This document shows, one piece after another, positions 45,355-54,696 of a stretch of DNA of 64,000 nt (positions are counted from its first letter, which is position 1; each line of letters opens with the position of its first letter). Made by a program: the position numbers and the translations under genes. This DNA is from Leisingera thetidis. GTDB taxonomy: Bacteria > Pseudomonadota > Alphaproteobacteria > Rhodobacterales > Rhodobacteraceae. The stretch covers positions 251,501 through 315,500 of the forward strand of contig NZ_CP109787.1 of assembly GCF_025857195.1 (NCBI RefSeq), in the 5' to 3' direction. The notes under the pieces are model-generated. The model did no database searches, was not told the DNA's origin, and worked only from the letters and a program-made list of their open reading frames with translations.

Positions 45355-46106
45355 CACAATACCTTTACCGCGTCGCCAAGGCGGATCCCGCCGCCGCGCA
45401 CCACTTCGGCGTAGACAGAGAAATCCTGGTGGCCCCAGTTGTCTTTCAGGACCTTCAGCGTATCGGCGTCGCGTTCGCCGGTTTCGGGGTTGGCGGTGGT
45501 GGCCAGGCAGCGCACCACGCGCTCGCGGACCGCAAAAACGGCCTCGCCGATCTGCACTTCGCGGCCCAGCCAGTCGTTTTCGGCCCAAGGCTCACCCAGG
45601 TCGAACCAGATGTTGCCGCGCCAGCGCAGCGGCGACAGGCCGTGGCCGATGGCCTGTTCCACCGCGCGGTGGGAAGCCCAGTTGCACAGGGTGACAGAGG
45701 GGAAACCGGTGTCGGTCATGCCGCGGCCCGGCACCCGGATGATGCGGGCTGAGGCGCGGGCGGTACCGGGCAGCAGCGGCTTTTCCCAATCGAGAAAGCG
45801 CTGCAGGTCCGCCGGGTTTTCGGGGTCAAACGTGATTTCGGACCGCTGGGGGTGGGTCAGCGTGAGAAGCCCGGTGGCGTCATCCAGCCGCGCATTGATG
45901 GCCATCAGGGCAGGGGACTGCGACCCGCGGGAGAAGTTCCCGCAGACCACCCATTTGCTGCCGTCGGCCTTGGACTGTTCGTTTGCAACCGCCCAAACGC
46001 GGTCGCCGGGCATGGTCTGCCCGGCGCTCACGGTGGTTTTTTCCAGTGCCTCCCGCCCGTGCGATTTGAGCGGGTGGCGCCAGATGCCGGTGACCGCGTG
46101 GGTCAT
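45354..46106 (-). CDS. MOSC domain-containing protein
   Basis: MOSC proteins handle sulfur or molybdenum cofactor chemistry; this one has 250 residues and lacks partner domains. N-terminal ITGIWRHPLKSHGREAL-type sequence (here TGIWRHPLKSHGREAL) is the MOSC_N beta-barrel start, and the C-terminal part has ERVVRCLATTANPETGERD with the conserved Cys. Its start overlaps yidC by 4 bases. The position between yidC and engB is common in Rhodobacteraceae. Confidence 0.88.
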   Translation of the reverse strand: MTHAVTGIWRHPLKSHGREALEKTTVSAGQTMPGDRVWAVANEQSKADGSKWVVCGNFSRGSQSPALMAINARLDDATGLLTLTHPQRSEITFDPENPADLQRFLDWEKPLLPGTARASARIIRVPGRGMTDTGFPSVTLCNWASHRAVEQAIGHGLSPLRWRGNIWFDLGEPWAENDWLGREVQIGEAVFAVRERVVRCLATTANPETGERDADTLKVLKDNWGHQDFSVYAEVVRGGGIRLGDAVKVL

Positions 46107-47908
46107 TCCTTCTCAGCCTTCGGCTTCTTCTTGAAGCTCGACTTGATGTTGCCGAACACGTCCGGCTTGTAGCCGTGGCTGCGCATGATCAGGTACTGCT
46201 GGGTGAAGGTGATCGTGTTGTTGGCGATCCAGTAGACCACCAGGCCGGAGGCAAAGCCGCCGAGCATGAACATGAACACCCAGGGCATCCAGGCAAAGAT
46301 CATCTGCTGGGTCGGGTCGGTGGGCGCCGGGTTCAGCTTCTGCTGCAGCCACATCGAGATGCCGAGCAGGATCGGCAGGATGCCGATGAAGACCAGCGCC
46401 AGGATGCTTTCCGGTGCCGGGGGCGCGATCGGCAGCAGGCCGAACAGGTTCATGATCGAGGTCGGATCCGGCGCGCTGAGGTCCTGGAACGGGCCGAAGA
46501 AGGGCGCATGGCGCAGCTCCAGGGTGACAAAGATCACCTTGTAGAGGGAGAAGAAGATCGGGATCTGGATCAGGATCGGCAGGCAGCCCGCGGCGGGGTT
46601 CACCTTTTCCCGCTTGTAGAGCTCCATCATCTCCTTCTGCATCTTCTGGCGGTCGTCGCCGGCGCGCTCCTTGAGCTTCTCCATCTCCGGCTGAAGCTCT
46701 TTCATCTTGGCCATGGAGGCATAGGATTTATAGGCCAGCGGGAACACCAGGATCTTGATCACCACGGTCAGGCCGATGATCGCCCAGCCCATGTTGCCGA
46801 TCAGCACGTTCAGATTGTGCAGCAGCCAGAACATCGGCTTGGTCAGGAAGAAGAACCAGCCCCAGTCGATCACGTCCAGGAAGCCTTCGATGCCTGCCTT
46901 TTCGTAGCCGCGGATGGCCTCCCATTCCTTGGCGCCGGCAAACAGCATGGTGGTGGCGTCAGCGGACTGCCCCGCGGCCACGGTCACGGTCGGCAGCACG
47001 ATGTCGGTCTGGTAGATCTCGCGGCGCTCGTCGAATTTGGCGATCGAGCGGAAGGCCTGGCCCGGTTCCGGGATCAGGGTCGACATCCAGTAGTGGTCGG
47101 TGAAGCCGATCCAGCCGTTCTCTGCGACCTGGCGGACCTCGGCCCGGGAGCCGTCGCGCGGATCGGGCTCGAAATCCGTCATGTCGTCGTAATCGGTCTC
47201 GGCCAGCTCGCCGTCGGACATGCCGACCAGGCCTTCGTGCAGGATGAAGAAATTCTTCAGGCCCGCAGGCTGGCCGTGGCGGGCCAGGGTGCCGTAGGGC
47301 GCCAGGGACACGCTGCCGCCGGAGGCGTTGGCCACCGATTGGGTGACCGAGAACATGTAATCCTCATCCACCGCGATGGTGCGGGAGAAGGTGAGGCCCT
47401 TGCCGTTGTCCCAGGTGAGCGTCACCGGGCTGTCCGGGGTCAGGGCGGCGTCTGCCGGGGCGGACCAGATGGTGTTGGCGCCCGGCACGTCCTCCAGAGA
47501 CAGGCCGGCGCCCGGAGCCCAGCCGTAGAGCGCGTAATAGGCGCCGGCCTCGCCCACGGGTTTCAGCAGTTTGACGATCGGGGAGTTGCGGTCCAGCGTC
47601 TCGCGGTAGTCCTTCAGCGACAGATCGTCGATCCGGCCGCCCTGCAGCGAGATGCTGCCGGCCATCCGCGGCGTGTCGATGGCCACGCGCGGCGCATCCG
47701 GGGCTTCGGCGCCTTCCGGGGCGGTTTCTGCCACCGCATCTGCCGAAGCGCTGGGGGCCAGCGCGGCGTCTCCCGCAGGGGCGGTGCTGCTGATCGCGGT
47801 TTCCGGCGCCTGTTCGGGTTCCGGGGGCGGGAAGAAAGTATACCACCCGAGGATCACCAGAAAGCTGAGCACGGTTGCGAGAATAAGATTTTTGTTCTGA
47901 TCGTCCAT
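46103..47908 (-). CDS. yidC: membrane protein insertase YidC
   Basis: Inserts and folds inner-membrane proteins, 601 residues, with the large periplasmic domain of Gram-negative YidC. TM1 is residues about 8-26 (ILATVLSFLVILGWYTFF), an Ala/Pro/Glu-rich linker follows, and the insertase core from about 360 includes GWAIIGLTVVIKILVFPLAY and LPILIQIPIFFSLYKVIF. The C-terminus is Lys-rich. rpmH, rnpA and yidD are not directly upstream here. It leads the run yidC-MOSC-engB-DUF2946-PepSY. Confidence 0.97.
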   Translation of the reverse strand: MDDQNKNLILATVLSFLVILGWYTFFPPPEPEQAPETAISSTAPAGDAALAPSASADAVAETAPEGAEAPDAPRVAIDTPRMAGSISLQGGRIDDLSLKDYRETLDRNSPIVKLLKPVGEAGAYYALYGWAPGAGLSLEDVPGANTIWSAPADAALTPDSPVTLTWDNGKGLTFSRTIAVDEDYMFSVTQSVANASGGSVSLAPYGTLARHGQPAGLKNFFILHEGLVGMSDGELAETDYDDMTDFEPDPRDGSRAEVRQVAENGWIGFTDHYWMSTLIPEPGQAFRSIAKFDERREIYQTDIVLPTVTVAAGQSADATTMLFAGAKEWEAIRGYEKAGIEGFLDVIDWGWFFFLTKPMFWLLHNLNVLIGNMGWAIIGLTVVIKILVFPLAYKSYASMAKMKELQPEMEKLKERAGDDRQKMQKEMMELYKREKVNPAAGCLPILIQIPIFFSLYKVIFVTLELRHAPFFGPFQDLSAPDPTSIMNLFGLLPIAPPAPESILALVFIGILPILLGISMWLQQKLNPAPTDPTQQMIFAWMPWVFMFMLGGFASGLVVYWIANNTITFTQQYLIMRSHGYKPDVFGNIKSSFKKKPKAEKE

Positions 47909-48026
47909 TGGGGACTGCCACCTCGTGTAGGGAAGGACACGTGGGGTTCAACAGAGGTGGGCCGCAAAGGTCAAGCAGAATCGCGGCGGGCGGGGGCGGC
48001 ATCGGGCCCCGGTGCGGCAGAAACTC

Positions 48027-48112
48027 CGGGGAATTGCGCAGATTTGGGGGGCAGGGGGGGCGGGGGCGGAGGTCCGGGGGCGGGGGCGGAGGTCCGGGGC
48101 TGGTTTTTGGGG
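48027..48112. repeat. G-rich (+) / C-rich (-) tract with 20-base tandem repeat
   Basis: CGGGGGCGGAGGTCCGGGGG (48061-48080) is repeated once directly after, with a single change at the end, next to GGGGGGCAGGGGGGG. The + strand could form G-quadruplexes. The - strand RNA, downstream of the EAL gene stop, is C-rich and G-poor, like a Rho loading site. Confidence 0.7.
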
Positions 48113-49657
48113 TCAGGGGGTCTGGCGGCCGATGACCGGGGCATCCTGCAGCTTGGCCTCATGCGCGGTGATCCAGTCCAGGGTCTGGTCAAACGGCATC
48201 GGGCGGCCGATGCCGAAGCCCTGCACATGGCCGCAGCCCAGCTGCGCCAGCAGCGCATGCTCGCCCGCGGTTTCCACCCCTTCGGCCAGGGTGTCCAGCT
48301 CCAGCCGTTCGGCCATGGTCAGGATCGCGGAGATCAGTTTCTGCTGTTCCGGGTCCTGATCCGCTTTCATCACAAAGGAGCGGTCGATCTTGATGCGCGA
48401 GATGTTGAACCGGCGCACCGCGGCGATCGAGGCATGGCCGGTGCCGAAGTCATCGAGGTCGATGTGGCAGCCCAGCTCGCTGAGGGCCAGGATGTTGCGG
48501 GTGACCACATCGTCGGGCTGATCGGTCATCACGGTTTCCAGAATTTCCACGCACAGGCGCTCGGGCGGCAGTTCGAACCGCTCAAGCTCCCACTTGATGC
48601 GTCCGGCAAGGCCGGGATTTCGCAATTCCTGGGTGGCGAAATTCACCCCGACGCACGGCACATGCACGCCTGCCGCATCCCAGGCCTTGATGGCAACCAG
48701 GGCGTTGTAGAGCATCACCTGGCTCAGCCGGTCCATCAGCCCGGTCTCTTCCAGTGCGGGCAGGAACGTCGACGGCGGAATCAGCCCCTGCACCGGATGC
48801 GACCAGCGCGCCAGCGCCTCGAACCCCGACACCCGGCCGGTATCGGTGCAGATCTGCGGCTGGAACCAGGCCTGGATCTGCCCGGCTTCCAGCGCTGCCG
48901 CGGCTTCCTCGCGCAGGTTGGCGCGGCGGCCGCCGTAGCCGGTCATGTCCGCCGAAAACGCGCGGATGCCGCCGGGGCCGTTGCTGTGTGCCTCGGACAG
49001 GGCGGCAGCCGCGGCGCTGATCCATTCGGCGGCGCTGCCGTCCGGTGCCCGGTTGCGCTGGCAGAAGCCGATCGAGGAGGTCATGTAGACCGTGGTGCCA
49101 TCCAGCGGCACCGGTTCCTCGGCGGCGGTCTGCATCCGCCCGGCCAGCTGGATGCACAGTTCCAGGTCCAGCTGCAGGGTCGGCGCCAGGCAGACGGCAA
49201 ACCGGCTGTCGCCGATCCGGGCAATTGTATCGTTCTGGCGCAGGACCGACAGAACCTGCGTCCCGCAATGCTGCATGATCCGGTCGGCGGCTTCCTGGCC
49301 GTGCCGGTCCGCCAGTTCCTTGTATTCGTCCAGTTCCAGGATGAAGATGGCGGAACGCAGGTCTGAATCGGCGCATTCCCCGTAAATCCGGGCGGTCTCG
49401 TGCTCGAACCCGTCGCGCAGCATCATGCCGGTGATGCTGTCGCGCGGCAGCCCGCCGCCGCCCAGTTTGCCGAACCCGCCGGCGGCGGCAATCAGAATGG
49501 GCAGGCCAAGCGCCACCGACAGCAGCGCAACCTCGCCGCCGAGCCAGTAGGTGGCCAGGGTCAGGGCCGGCAGGAAGGCAAGCACCGGCGGCCCGAAAAG
49601 GGCGGGGGCAAGGGATTGCCGGAGCCGTGCCAGGAGACCTGATCCCGTGTTTTTCAT
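48113..49657 (-). CDS. cyclic-di-GMP phosphodiesterase with degenerate GGDEF domain
   Basis: Signalling enzyme of 514 residues. Two hydrophobic segments (about 20-40 and 44-62) anchor it in the membrane. The GGDEF-like domain (about 75-235) has ARIGDSRF where an active cyclase has RxGGDEF, so it is probably inactive or regulatory. The EAL domain (about 250-505) keeps GFEALARW (Glu280), DDFGTGHAS and EGVET, so c-di-GMP hydrolysis is likely. ATG 49657 with AAAGG upstream is preferred to TTG 49681. It is a single gene on the - strand. Confidence 0.9.
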   Translation of the reverse strand: MKNTGSGLLARLRQSLAPALFGPPVLAFLPALTLATYWLGGEVALLSVALGLPILIAAAGGFGKLGGGGLPRDSITGMMLRDGFEHETARIYGECADSDLRSAIFILELDEYKELADRHGQEAADRIMQHCGTQVLSVLRQNDTIARIGDSRFAVCLAPTLQLDLELCIQLAGRMQTAAEEPVPLDGTTVYMTSSIGFCQRNRAPDGSAAEWISAAAAALSEAHSNGPGGIRAFSADMTGYGGRRANLREEAAAALEAGQIQAWFQPQICTDTGRVSGFEALARWSHPVQGLIPPSTFLPALEETGLMDRLSQVMLYNALVAIKAWDAAGVHVPCVGVNFATQELRNPGLAGRIKWELERFELPPERLCVEILETVMTDQPDDVVTRNILALSELGCHIDLDDFGTGHASIAAVRRFNISRIKIDRSFVMKADQDPEQQKLISAILTMAERLELDTLAEGVETAGEHALLAQLGCGHVQGFGIGRPMPFDQTLDWITAHEAKLQDAPVIGRQTP

Positions 49658-49957
49658 TCTCAGACCTTTCGTCTGCCGCAAGTCATTCCGGCATGAGACT
49701 AAGGCGCTGATCTAACCCGGGAGTTAACGCGGCCAGGGAATTCCCGGTATTTCCGGCCCGGAAGCGGGATTCTTCGGCTGCAAACCGGCAGAACCGGCCG
49801 GTTTCCGGATCCAGCCGAGGCAGGGCCCGGCATTCGTCAGCGCCCGGAACACCGCTGGCGGCGGCCGGGCTGTTTGATTCCCGCTGGCCGCGGGACAGGC
49901 CGGAGCGCGCGGCCGATTTGCATTCCTGACCTCTTTCCGCTGAGCGGGTTTTGTTCT

Positions 49958-50839
49958 ATGCCCTCCTCCATGACAGTTGACCTTGACGACATCCACCCGC
50001 TCTTTGCCGGAGCGCCCGGCTCCACGGAGTTCCGCAAGCTGCGCAAGCGCATCGTGCGCCAGGCGCGCGAGGCGGTTGAGCAATACGGCATGATCGAGCG
50101 CGGCGCCAAATGGCTGGTCTGCCTTTCCGGCGGCAAAGACAGCTACACGCTGCTGGCAGTCCTGCACGAGCTGCAGTGGCGCGGCCTGCTGCCTGTCGAG
50201 CTGCTGGCCTGCAACCTCGACCAGGGGCAGCCCGGCTTTCCGGCGACGGTGCTGCCGGAGTTCCTCGAGAAGATGGGTGTGCCGCACCGCATCGAATACC
50301 AGGATACCTATTCGGTCGTCATGGACAAGGTGCCGCAGGGGCGGACCTACTGCTCGCTGTGTTCCCGCCTGCGCCGCGGCAATCTCTACCGCATCGCGCG
50401 GGAAGAGGGCTGCTCGGCGGTTGTGCTCGGCCATCACCGGGATGACATTCTGGAAACGTTCCTGATGAATCTCTTCCACGGGGGGCGGCTTGCGACCATG
50501 CCGCCGAAGCTGGTGAATGAGGAAGGCGATCTCTTTGTTTACCGTCCGCTTGCCCATGTTGCCGAGCAGGATTGCGAGCGGTTTGCACAGGCGATGAACT
50601 ATCCGATCATTCCCTGCGACCTGTGCGGCAGCCAGGACGGGCTGCAGCGGCAGCAGGTGAAGCAGATCCTTGACGGCTGGGAAAAGAACAGTCCCGGGCG
50701 CCGCCAGGTGATGTTCCGGGCGTTGATGAATGCGCGGCCCTCGCATCTGCTGGATCCCAAGCTCTGGGATTTCGCAGGGCTTGCCCTGGACAAGGATGCT
50801 GCGCTCCCTGCCGACGGCGTGTTCAGGCTGCCATCGTGA
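49958..50839 (+). CDS. ttcA: tRNA 2-thiocytidine biosynthesis protein TtcA
   Basis: Thiolates C32 of certain tRNAs using ATP and an iron-sulfur cluster, 293 residues from ATG 49958. The PP-loop is SGGKDS (57-62). Conserved Cys residues for the cluster are Cys132-xx-Cys135 ([12 protein letters not shown]), with Cys220 ([10 protein letters not shown]) and Cys223 nearby. It also shows [19 protein letters not shown]. No strong ribosome binding site was seen; ATG 49970 is the alternative. It is a single gene. Confidence 0.94.
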   Translation: MPSSMTVDLDDIHPLFAGAPGSTEFRKLRKRIVRQAREAVEQYGMIERGAKWLVCLSGGKDSYTLLAVLHELQWRGLLPVELLACNLDQGQPGFPATVLPEFLEKMGVPHRIEYQDTYSVVMDKVPQGRTYCSLCSRLRRGNLYRIAREEGCSAVVLGHHRDDILETFLMNLFHGGRLATMPPKLVNEEGDLFVYRPLAHVAEQDCERFAQAMNYPIIPCDLCGSQDGLQRQQVKQILDGWEKNSPGRRQVMFRALMNARPSHLLDPKLWDFAGLALDKDAALPADGVFRLPS

Positions 50840-51125
50840 TCAAAGCCGGACCCTCCGGAGCCCGGTGATCCAGGGGTCAGGCCCGGGGCAGAGCTCAGCA
50901 CCGGCAGGCAGGCCCGGTCGTTTCCGGTTTTCCCAGCGGCAGGAGCATTCCCTGCCGCCAAGGCGCGGCGATGGGGCCTGTTCTCCACCGCGGGGGCTGC
51001 GGCCGCACGGTGCTCAGGCACCGATGGAAGGCCGTGCCCGGGCTTGCCAGGCTGTTTTGGGAGTGCCGCCTGCCAGCCTTGCCTGAGCGGCGCTGACCGG
51101 CCGGCTCCGCGGCCGATGGCGGCGT
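50840..51125. other. gene-free convergent interval
   Basis: It lies between the ttcA and gntR stops. One 8-base-pair stem (GCGGCAGG, 50936-50943, with CCTGCCGC, 50951-50958) may terminate ttcA. No coding frame with support is visible. Confidence 0.5.
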
Positions 51126-51854
51126 TCAGAGAAAACCGAGGCTGTGGCGCAGGTCGCTGACCGGTCCGCTTTTATCGTTCAGATCCAAGCGGTCCTCGAT
51201 CCCCTGCAGATGCCGGTCCATAAGGGCCGCCGCGTCATCTGCGCGGCCGTCCAGAACGTAATCCGACAGCAGGCGGTGCTCGTCGATTTCGCATTTGTCC
51301 GGTTTCGATTTCTCGTAGATCGCCACAATCAGCGAAGAGCGCGCGATGAGTTCGCGGATGAAGCCGGCCATGATCGGGCTGTCCGCCTGATCGGCAAGCA
51401 ATTGGTGATACCGGCTGCAGCGGCGGATGACGCGCGCGGTGTCGCCTGCTTCCCTGGCGGCATGTTCGCCATGCAGGTGTGCGGTGAGCGCCTCCCGCAT
51501 CGGCGGATTGCGCCGTTCGGCGGCACGGCGGATGAGATGCCCTTCGATGACCCGCCGGGCGCGGAAGACTTCGCGGGCTTCCTCGACTGACGGGCGGCAG
51601 ACAAAGGCGCCGCGGTTTGCCACCAGTTCAATGACATGGTCGGCCGCCAGCCGCGACAGCGCCGTGCGGATGCGGGTCCGGCCGACGCCGAACAGATCGC
51701 ACAGCTCGTCTTCCTTCAGATGGGTGCCGGGCACCAGCCTGTGATCGACGATGGCGTCGAAGATGCGCGAGTAGATCAGGCCGCTGTCAATCCGGGCAGG
51801 GCTGCCCGAATCAGCCTCTCCAGAGTTCGTTTCCGTCCCGTTCCGAGCTTTCAT
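51126..51854 (-). CDS. GntR-family regulator, FCD (FadR) subfamily
   Basis: Transcription factor of 242 residues. ATG 51854 has AAAGGA 7 bases upstream. The winged helix (about 25-90) contains DELCDLFGVGRTRIRTALSRL and VIELVANRGAFV. The FCD effector-binding domain (about 95-215) carries candidate metal-ligand residues in RYHQLLAD, SRYHQ and DEHRLLSDYVLDGR. It is divergent from the ABC transporter/amidohydrolase operon, and GTATAC boxes between them are probably its operators. The effector is presumably the transported compound or a product (inference). Confidence 0.9.
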   Translation of the reverse strand: MKARNGTETNSGEADSGSPARIDSGLIYSRIFDAIVDHRLVPGTHLKEDELCDLFGVGRTRIRTALSRLAADHVIELVANRGAFVCRPSVEEAREVFRARRVIEGHLIRRAAERRNPPMREALTAHLHGEHAAREAGDTARVIRRCSRYHQLLADQADSPIMAGFIRELIARSSLIVAIYEKSKPDKCEIDEHRLLSDYVLDGRADDAAALMDRHLQGIEDRLDLNDKSGPVSDLRHSLGFL

Positions 51855-51933
51855 GGCCTGTCCTTTCTGAGCGGATGCCGTGCGGCAGGACACGGGGGGC
51901 ATTGTCCCTGATACCGTACCATCCGCCGGAAAC

Positions 51934-51988
51934 GTATACCTTTTTTGTCCGGAAACAAAAAGGTTGAATGTATACGATCATTGTATAC
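51934..51988. promoter_or_regulatory. three GTATAC operator-like boxes in the divergent promoter
   Basis: GTATAC palindromes lie at 51934-51939, 51970-51975 and 51983-51988. The last two sit in a 13-base direct repeat, TGTATACGATCAT then TGTATACGATAAT. FCD-type GntR regulators often bind short T-G-T-A-C/A-rich palindromes like these. The A+T-rich downstream boxes overlap the likely promoter of the operon (TTGAAT near 51964), consistent with repression. Confidence 0.65.
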
Positions 51989-52047
51989 GATAATTGTTAG
52001 CACTGCCGCAAGAAGCAGGCGAACCCAAACACAACACGGAGATAGAC

Positions 52048-53628
52048 ATGACCTTCACATCCCGACTCAAAGCCGGATTGGCGGCAGGCGCCCTGGCGGC
52101 TGTCCTGGCCGGGGCCGCGGGCGCCAATACGCTGCGGATGGCAGATTCAACCGATATCGCGGCGATGGACCCGCATTCGATGACCGAAAGCAACACCATC
52201 GGTTTCCTCAACCACGTCTACGAGGGGCTGGTGCGCTACAACCAGGATCTCGAGGTTGAGCCGGCGCTTGCGACCTCCTGGGAATTCATCGAGCCGACGC
52301 GCATCCGCTTCACGCTGCGCGAGGGGGTGACGTTCCACAACGGCAATGCGTTCACGGCGGACGACGTCGTCGCGTCGCTGGAGCGCGCGGCGCATGACAG
52401 CTCGCCGGTGAAAAGCAACATTCCCGGCATGGAAGCGGTCGAGAAGGTTGATGACTATACCGTGGACATGGTGCTGGCGGGGCCGGATCCCATCGTTCTG
52501 AACTACCTGACGAACATGCTGATCCTCGACCGGGAGTGGATGGAGGAGCATGGCGCCCTGATGCCGGCCGATGTGCGCAGCGGCCGCGAGAATTATGCCG
52601 TGGCAAATTCCAACGGAACCGGGCCGTTCAAGCTGGAAAGCCGCCAGCCCGACGCCCGCACCGTTCTGACGGTGCATGAAGGCTGGTGGGATGAGCCGCA
52701 GCACAATCTGACCCGTATCGAATTCAGCCCGATCAGCTCGGATGCGACGCGGATTGCGGCGCTTTTGTCCGGTGAGCTGGATTTCATCACGCCGGCACCG
52801 CTGCAGGATGTCGAGCGCATCGACCGTTCCGACGGCGCATCGGTCATTATGATGCCTGCGCTGCGCACCATCATGCTGGGCATGAACCAGAAGGACACAC
52901 TGCACAACTCCAACCTGACCGACCGGAACCCGCTGCAGGACCGCCGCGTGCGCGAAGCCCTGTGGCGCGCGATCGACATGGAGCTGATCCGCAAGAAGAT
53001 CATGCGCGACCGGTCCCGCAACGCAGCGCTGCTGGTGGCACCGCCGGTGCCGGGCTACGACGAGGCGCTGGACGTGCTGACGCCGGCTGATCCGGCCGCG
53101 GCCAAGGCGCTGCTGGCCGAAGCCGGCTACGGCGACGGGTTCGAGGTCGGGCTGGACTGCCCCAACGACCGCTATGTCAATGACGAGGAAATCTGCCAGG
53201 CGATCACCTCGATGTGGTCGCGGATCGGCGTCACTGCCAAGCTGACGGCGCAGACCAAGTCCAAGCATTTCGAGAAGCTGCTGGCGGGATCGTCGGACAT
53301 CTACATGATGGGATGGGCAACGCTGCCGATGCTGGACAGCTACAGTGTGCTGTCGTCGCTGCTGCACACGCCGAATGACCGGATGGGCGCCTGGAACCCG
53401 GGCCGCTATTCCAACCCGGACATCGACGCGCTGACCTCCAAGGTGGCGGTCGAGCTCGACCCGGAAAAGCGCACCGCGATGATGAGCGAGGCGCTGAAGA
53501 TTGCCCGCGATGACGTGGCGATCATCCCGCTGCATCAGCAGCCGCTGGCCTGGGCGGTGCGCGATGGCGTCGATCTGCCGATCACCGCCGACAACAAACC
53601 CCGGCTTTGGTACGCGAAGATCAACTGA
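52048..53628 (+). CDS. peptide/opine-type ABC transporter, substrate-binding protein
   Basis: SBP_bac_5 (DppA/OppA) family receptor, 526 residues. ATG 52048 has CGGAGA upstream. A signal peptide covers residues 1-26 (GALAAVLAGAAGA), and the mature protein starts NTLRMADSTDIAAMDPHSM. The family hallmark TRIRFTLREGVTFHNGNAFTADDV is present, with RDRRVREALWRAIDM-type sequence later. The ligand is unknown; members bind peptides, opines, nickel complexes or glutathione. It is the first gene of the GntR-linked operon, and a terminator-like stem follows it. Confidence 0.92.
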   Translation: MTFTSRLKAGLAAGALAAVLAGAAGANTLRMADSTDIAAMDPHSMTESNTIGFLNHVYEGLVRYNQDLEVEPALATSWEFIEPTRIRFTLREGVTFHNGNAFTADDVVASLERAAHDSSPVKSNIPGMEAVEKVDDYTVDMVLAGPDPIVLNYLTNMLILDREWMEEHGALMPADVRSGRENYAVANSNGTGPFKLESRQPDARTVLTVHEGWWDEPQHNLTRIEFSPISSDATRIAALLSGELDFITPAPLQDVERIDRSDGASVIMMPALRTIMLGMNQKDTLHNSNLTDRNPLQDRRVREALWRAIDMELIRKKIMRDRSRNAALLVAPPVPGYDEALDVLTPADPAAAKALLAEAGYGDGFEVGLDCPNDRYVNDEEICQAITSMWSRIGVTAKLTAQTKSKHFEKLLAGSSDIYMMGWATLPMLDSYSVLSSLLHTPNDRMGAWNPGRYSNPDIDALTSKVAVELDPEKRTAMMSEALKIARDDVAIIPLHQQPLAWAVRDGVDLPITADNKPRLWYAKIN

Positions 53629-53640
53629 TCCTCCCCGCCT

Positions 53641-53679
53641 GGCGGACTTGCGCTCTGCTGCGCGCAGGTCCGCCTTTTT
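53641..53679 (+). terminator. hairpin after the binding protein gene
   Basis: GGCGGAC with TTGCGC pairs with GCGCAG and GTCCGCC, about 13 base pairs including one G-T pair, followed by T5. Partial termination here would make the binding protein more abundant than the permeases. Confidence 0.7.
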
Positions 53680-53715
53680 CCCAAGGCCCACAGCCGACAA
53701 ATGGAGGACCCTCCA

Positions 53716-54684
53716 ATGATCGCTTTCATTCTGAAGCGGCTGATCCAATCGGTCATCGTGATGCTTGCCGTTGCTTTGATCGCCTTTTCGATGTTCCGTT
53801 TCATCGGTGATCCGGTGAACAGCATGCTGCCGGAAAACGCCTCCGCCGAAGACCGGCAGGAGTTGCGCGGACAGCTTGGCCTCGACCAGCCTGTGACAGT
53901 CCAGTTCACGCGCTTTGTGACCGGCGCGGTGCAGGGCGACTTCGGCATTTCCTACCGCAACAAACGCCCGGTGGCCGAAATGATCGCCGAGCGCCTGCCC
54001 GCGACGCTGGAGCTGGTGCTTGCCGCTGCCGTCTTTGCCCTGCTGCTGGGGGTGCCGATGGGCATCTATGCCGCGCTTCATCCAAAGGGGGTGCTGAGCA
54101 ACCTGCTCAATGTCGTCTCGCTGATCGGCATATCGGTGCCAACCTTCGTGACCGGCATCCTGCTGATCCTGATCTTCTCGGTCTGGCTGAACTGGCTGCC
54201 GTCGTTCGGGCGCGGGGACACGGTGCAGATCGGCTGGTGGAGCACCGGCTTCCTGACCGTCAACGGGCTGAAATCGCTGGTCCTGCCGGCGGTGATGCTG
54301 GGTTTGTTCCAGGTCACGCTGATCATGCGGCTGGTGCGGGCCGAGATGATGGAAGTGCTGCGCTCGGATTTCGTGCGGTTCGCCCGCGCCCGCGGCCTGA
54401 CCAACAGGGCGGTGAATTTCGGCCATGCGCTCGGCAACACGCTGATGCCGGTGATCACCATTGTCGGCCTGCAGCTGGGATCGATGATCGCCTTTGCGAT
54501 CATTACCGAGACCGTATTCCAATGGCCGGGCATGGGGCTGCTGTTCATCCAGGCCGTCAGCTTTGGCGACATTCCGGTGATGTCCGCCTACCTGGTGATG
54601 GTCGCGCTGGTCTTCGTGACGATCAACATGGTTGTCGATCTTCTTTACTTTGCAATTGATCCGCGCCTTTCGGTGCGGGCGTGA
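53716..54684 (+). CDS. ABC transporter permease, DppB type
   Basis: Inner-membrane permease, 322 residues. ATG 53716 has GGAGGA 7 bases upstream; ATG 53701 is less likely. About six hydrophobic helices are seen, with the family motif VRFARARGLTNRAVNFGHAL near residue 216 and ETVFQWPGMGLL near the C-terminus. Pairs with the DppC-type permease 12 bases downstream. Confidence 0.93.
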   Translation: MIAFILKRLIQSVIVMLAVALIAFSMFRFIGDPVNSMLPENASAEDRQELRGQLGLDQPVTVQFTRFVTGAVQGDFGISYRNKRPVAEMIAERLPATLELVLAAAVFALLLGVPMGIYAALHPKGVLSNLLNVVSLIGISVPTFVTGILLILIFSVWLNWLPSFGRGDTVQIGWWSTGFLTVNGLKSLVLPAVMLGLFQVTLIMRLVRAEMMEVLRSDFVRFARARGLTNRAVNFGHALGNTLMPVITIVGLQLGSMIAFAIITETVFQWPGMGLLFIQAVSFGDIPVMSAYLVMVALVFVTINMVVDLLYFAIDPRLSVRA

Positions 54685-54696
54685 GGGAGACTAAAC

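Noticed and set aside
47909..48112. rnpA/rpmH/yidD expected upstream of yidC
   Set aside because: This gap is too short and has no matching frame; an EAL protein gene lies beyond it.
46175..49366. 1063-codon + strand reading frame
   Set aside because: It is antisense to yidC and the EAL gene, both of which have clear motifs. The His/Gln/Arg-rich composition is typical of a shadow frame.
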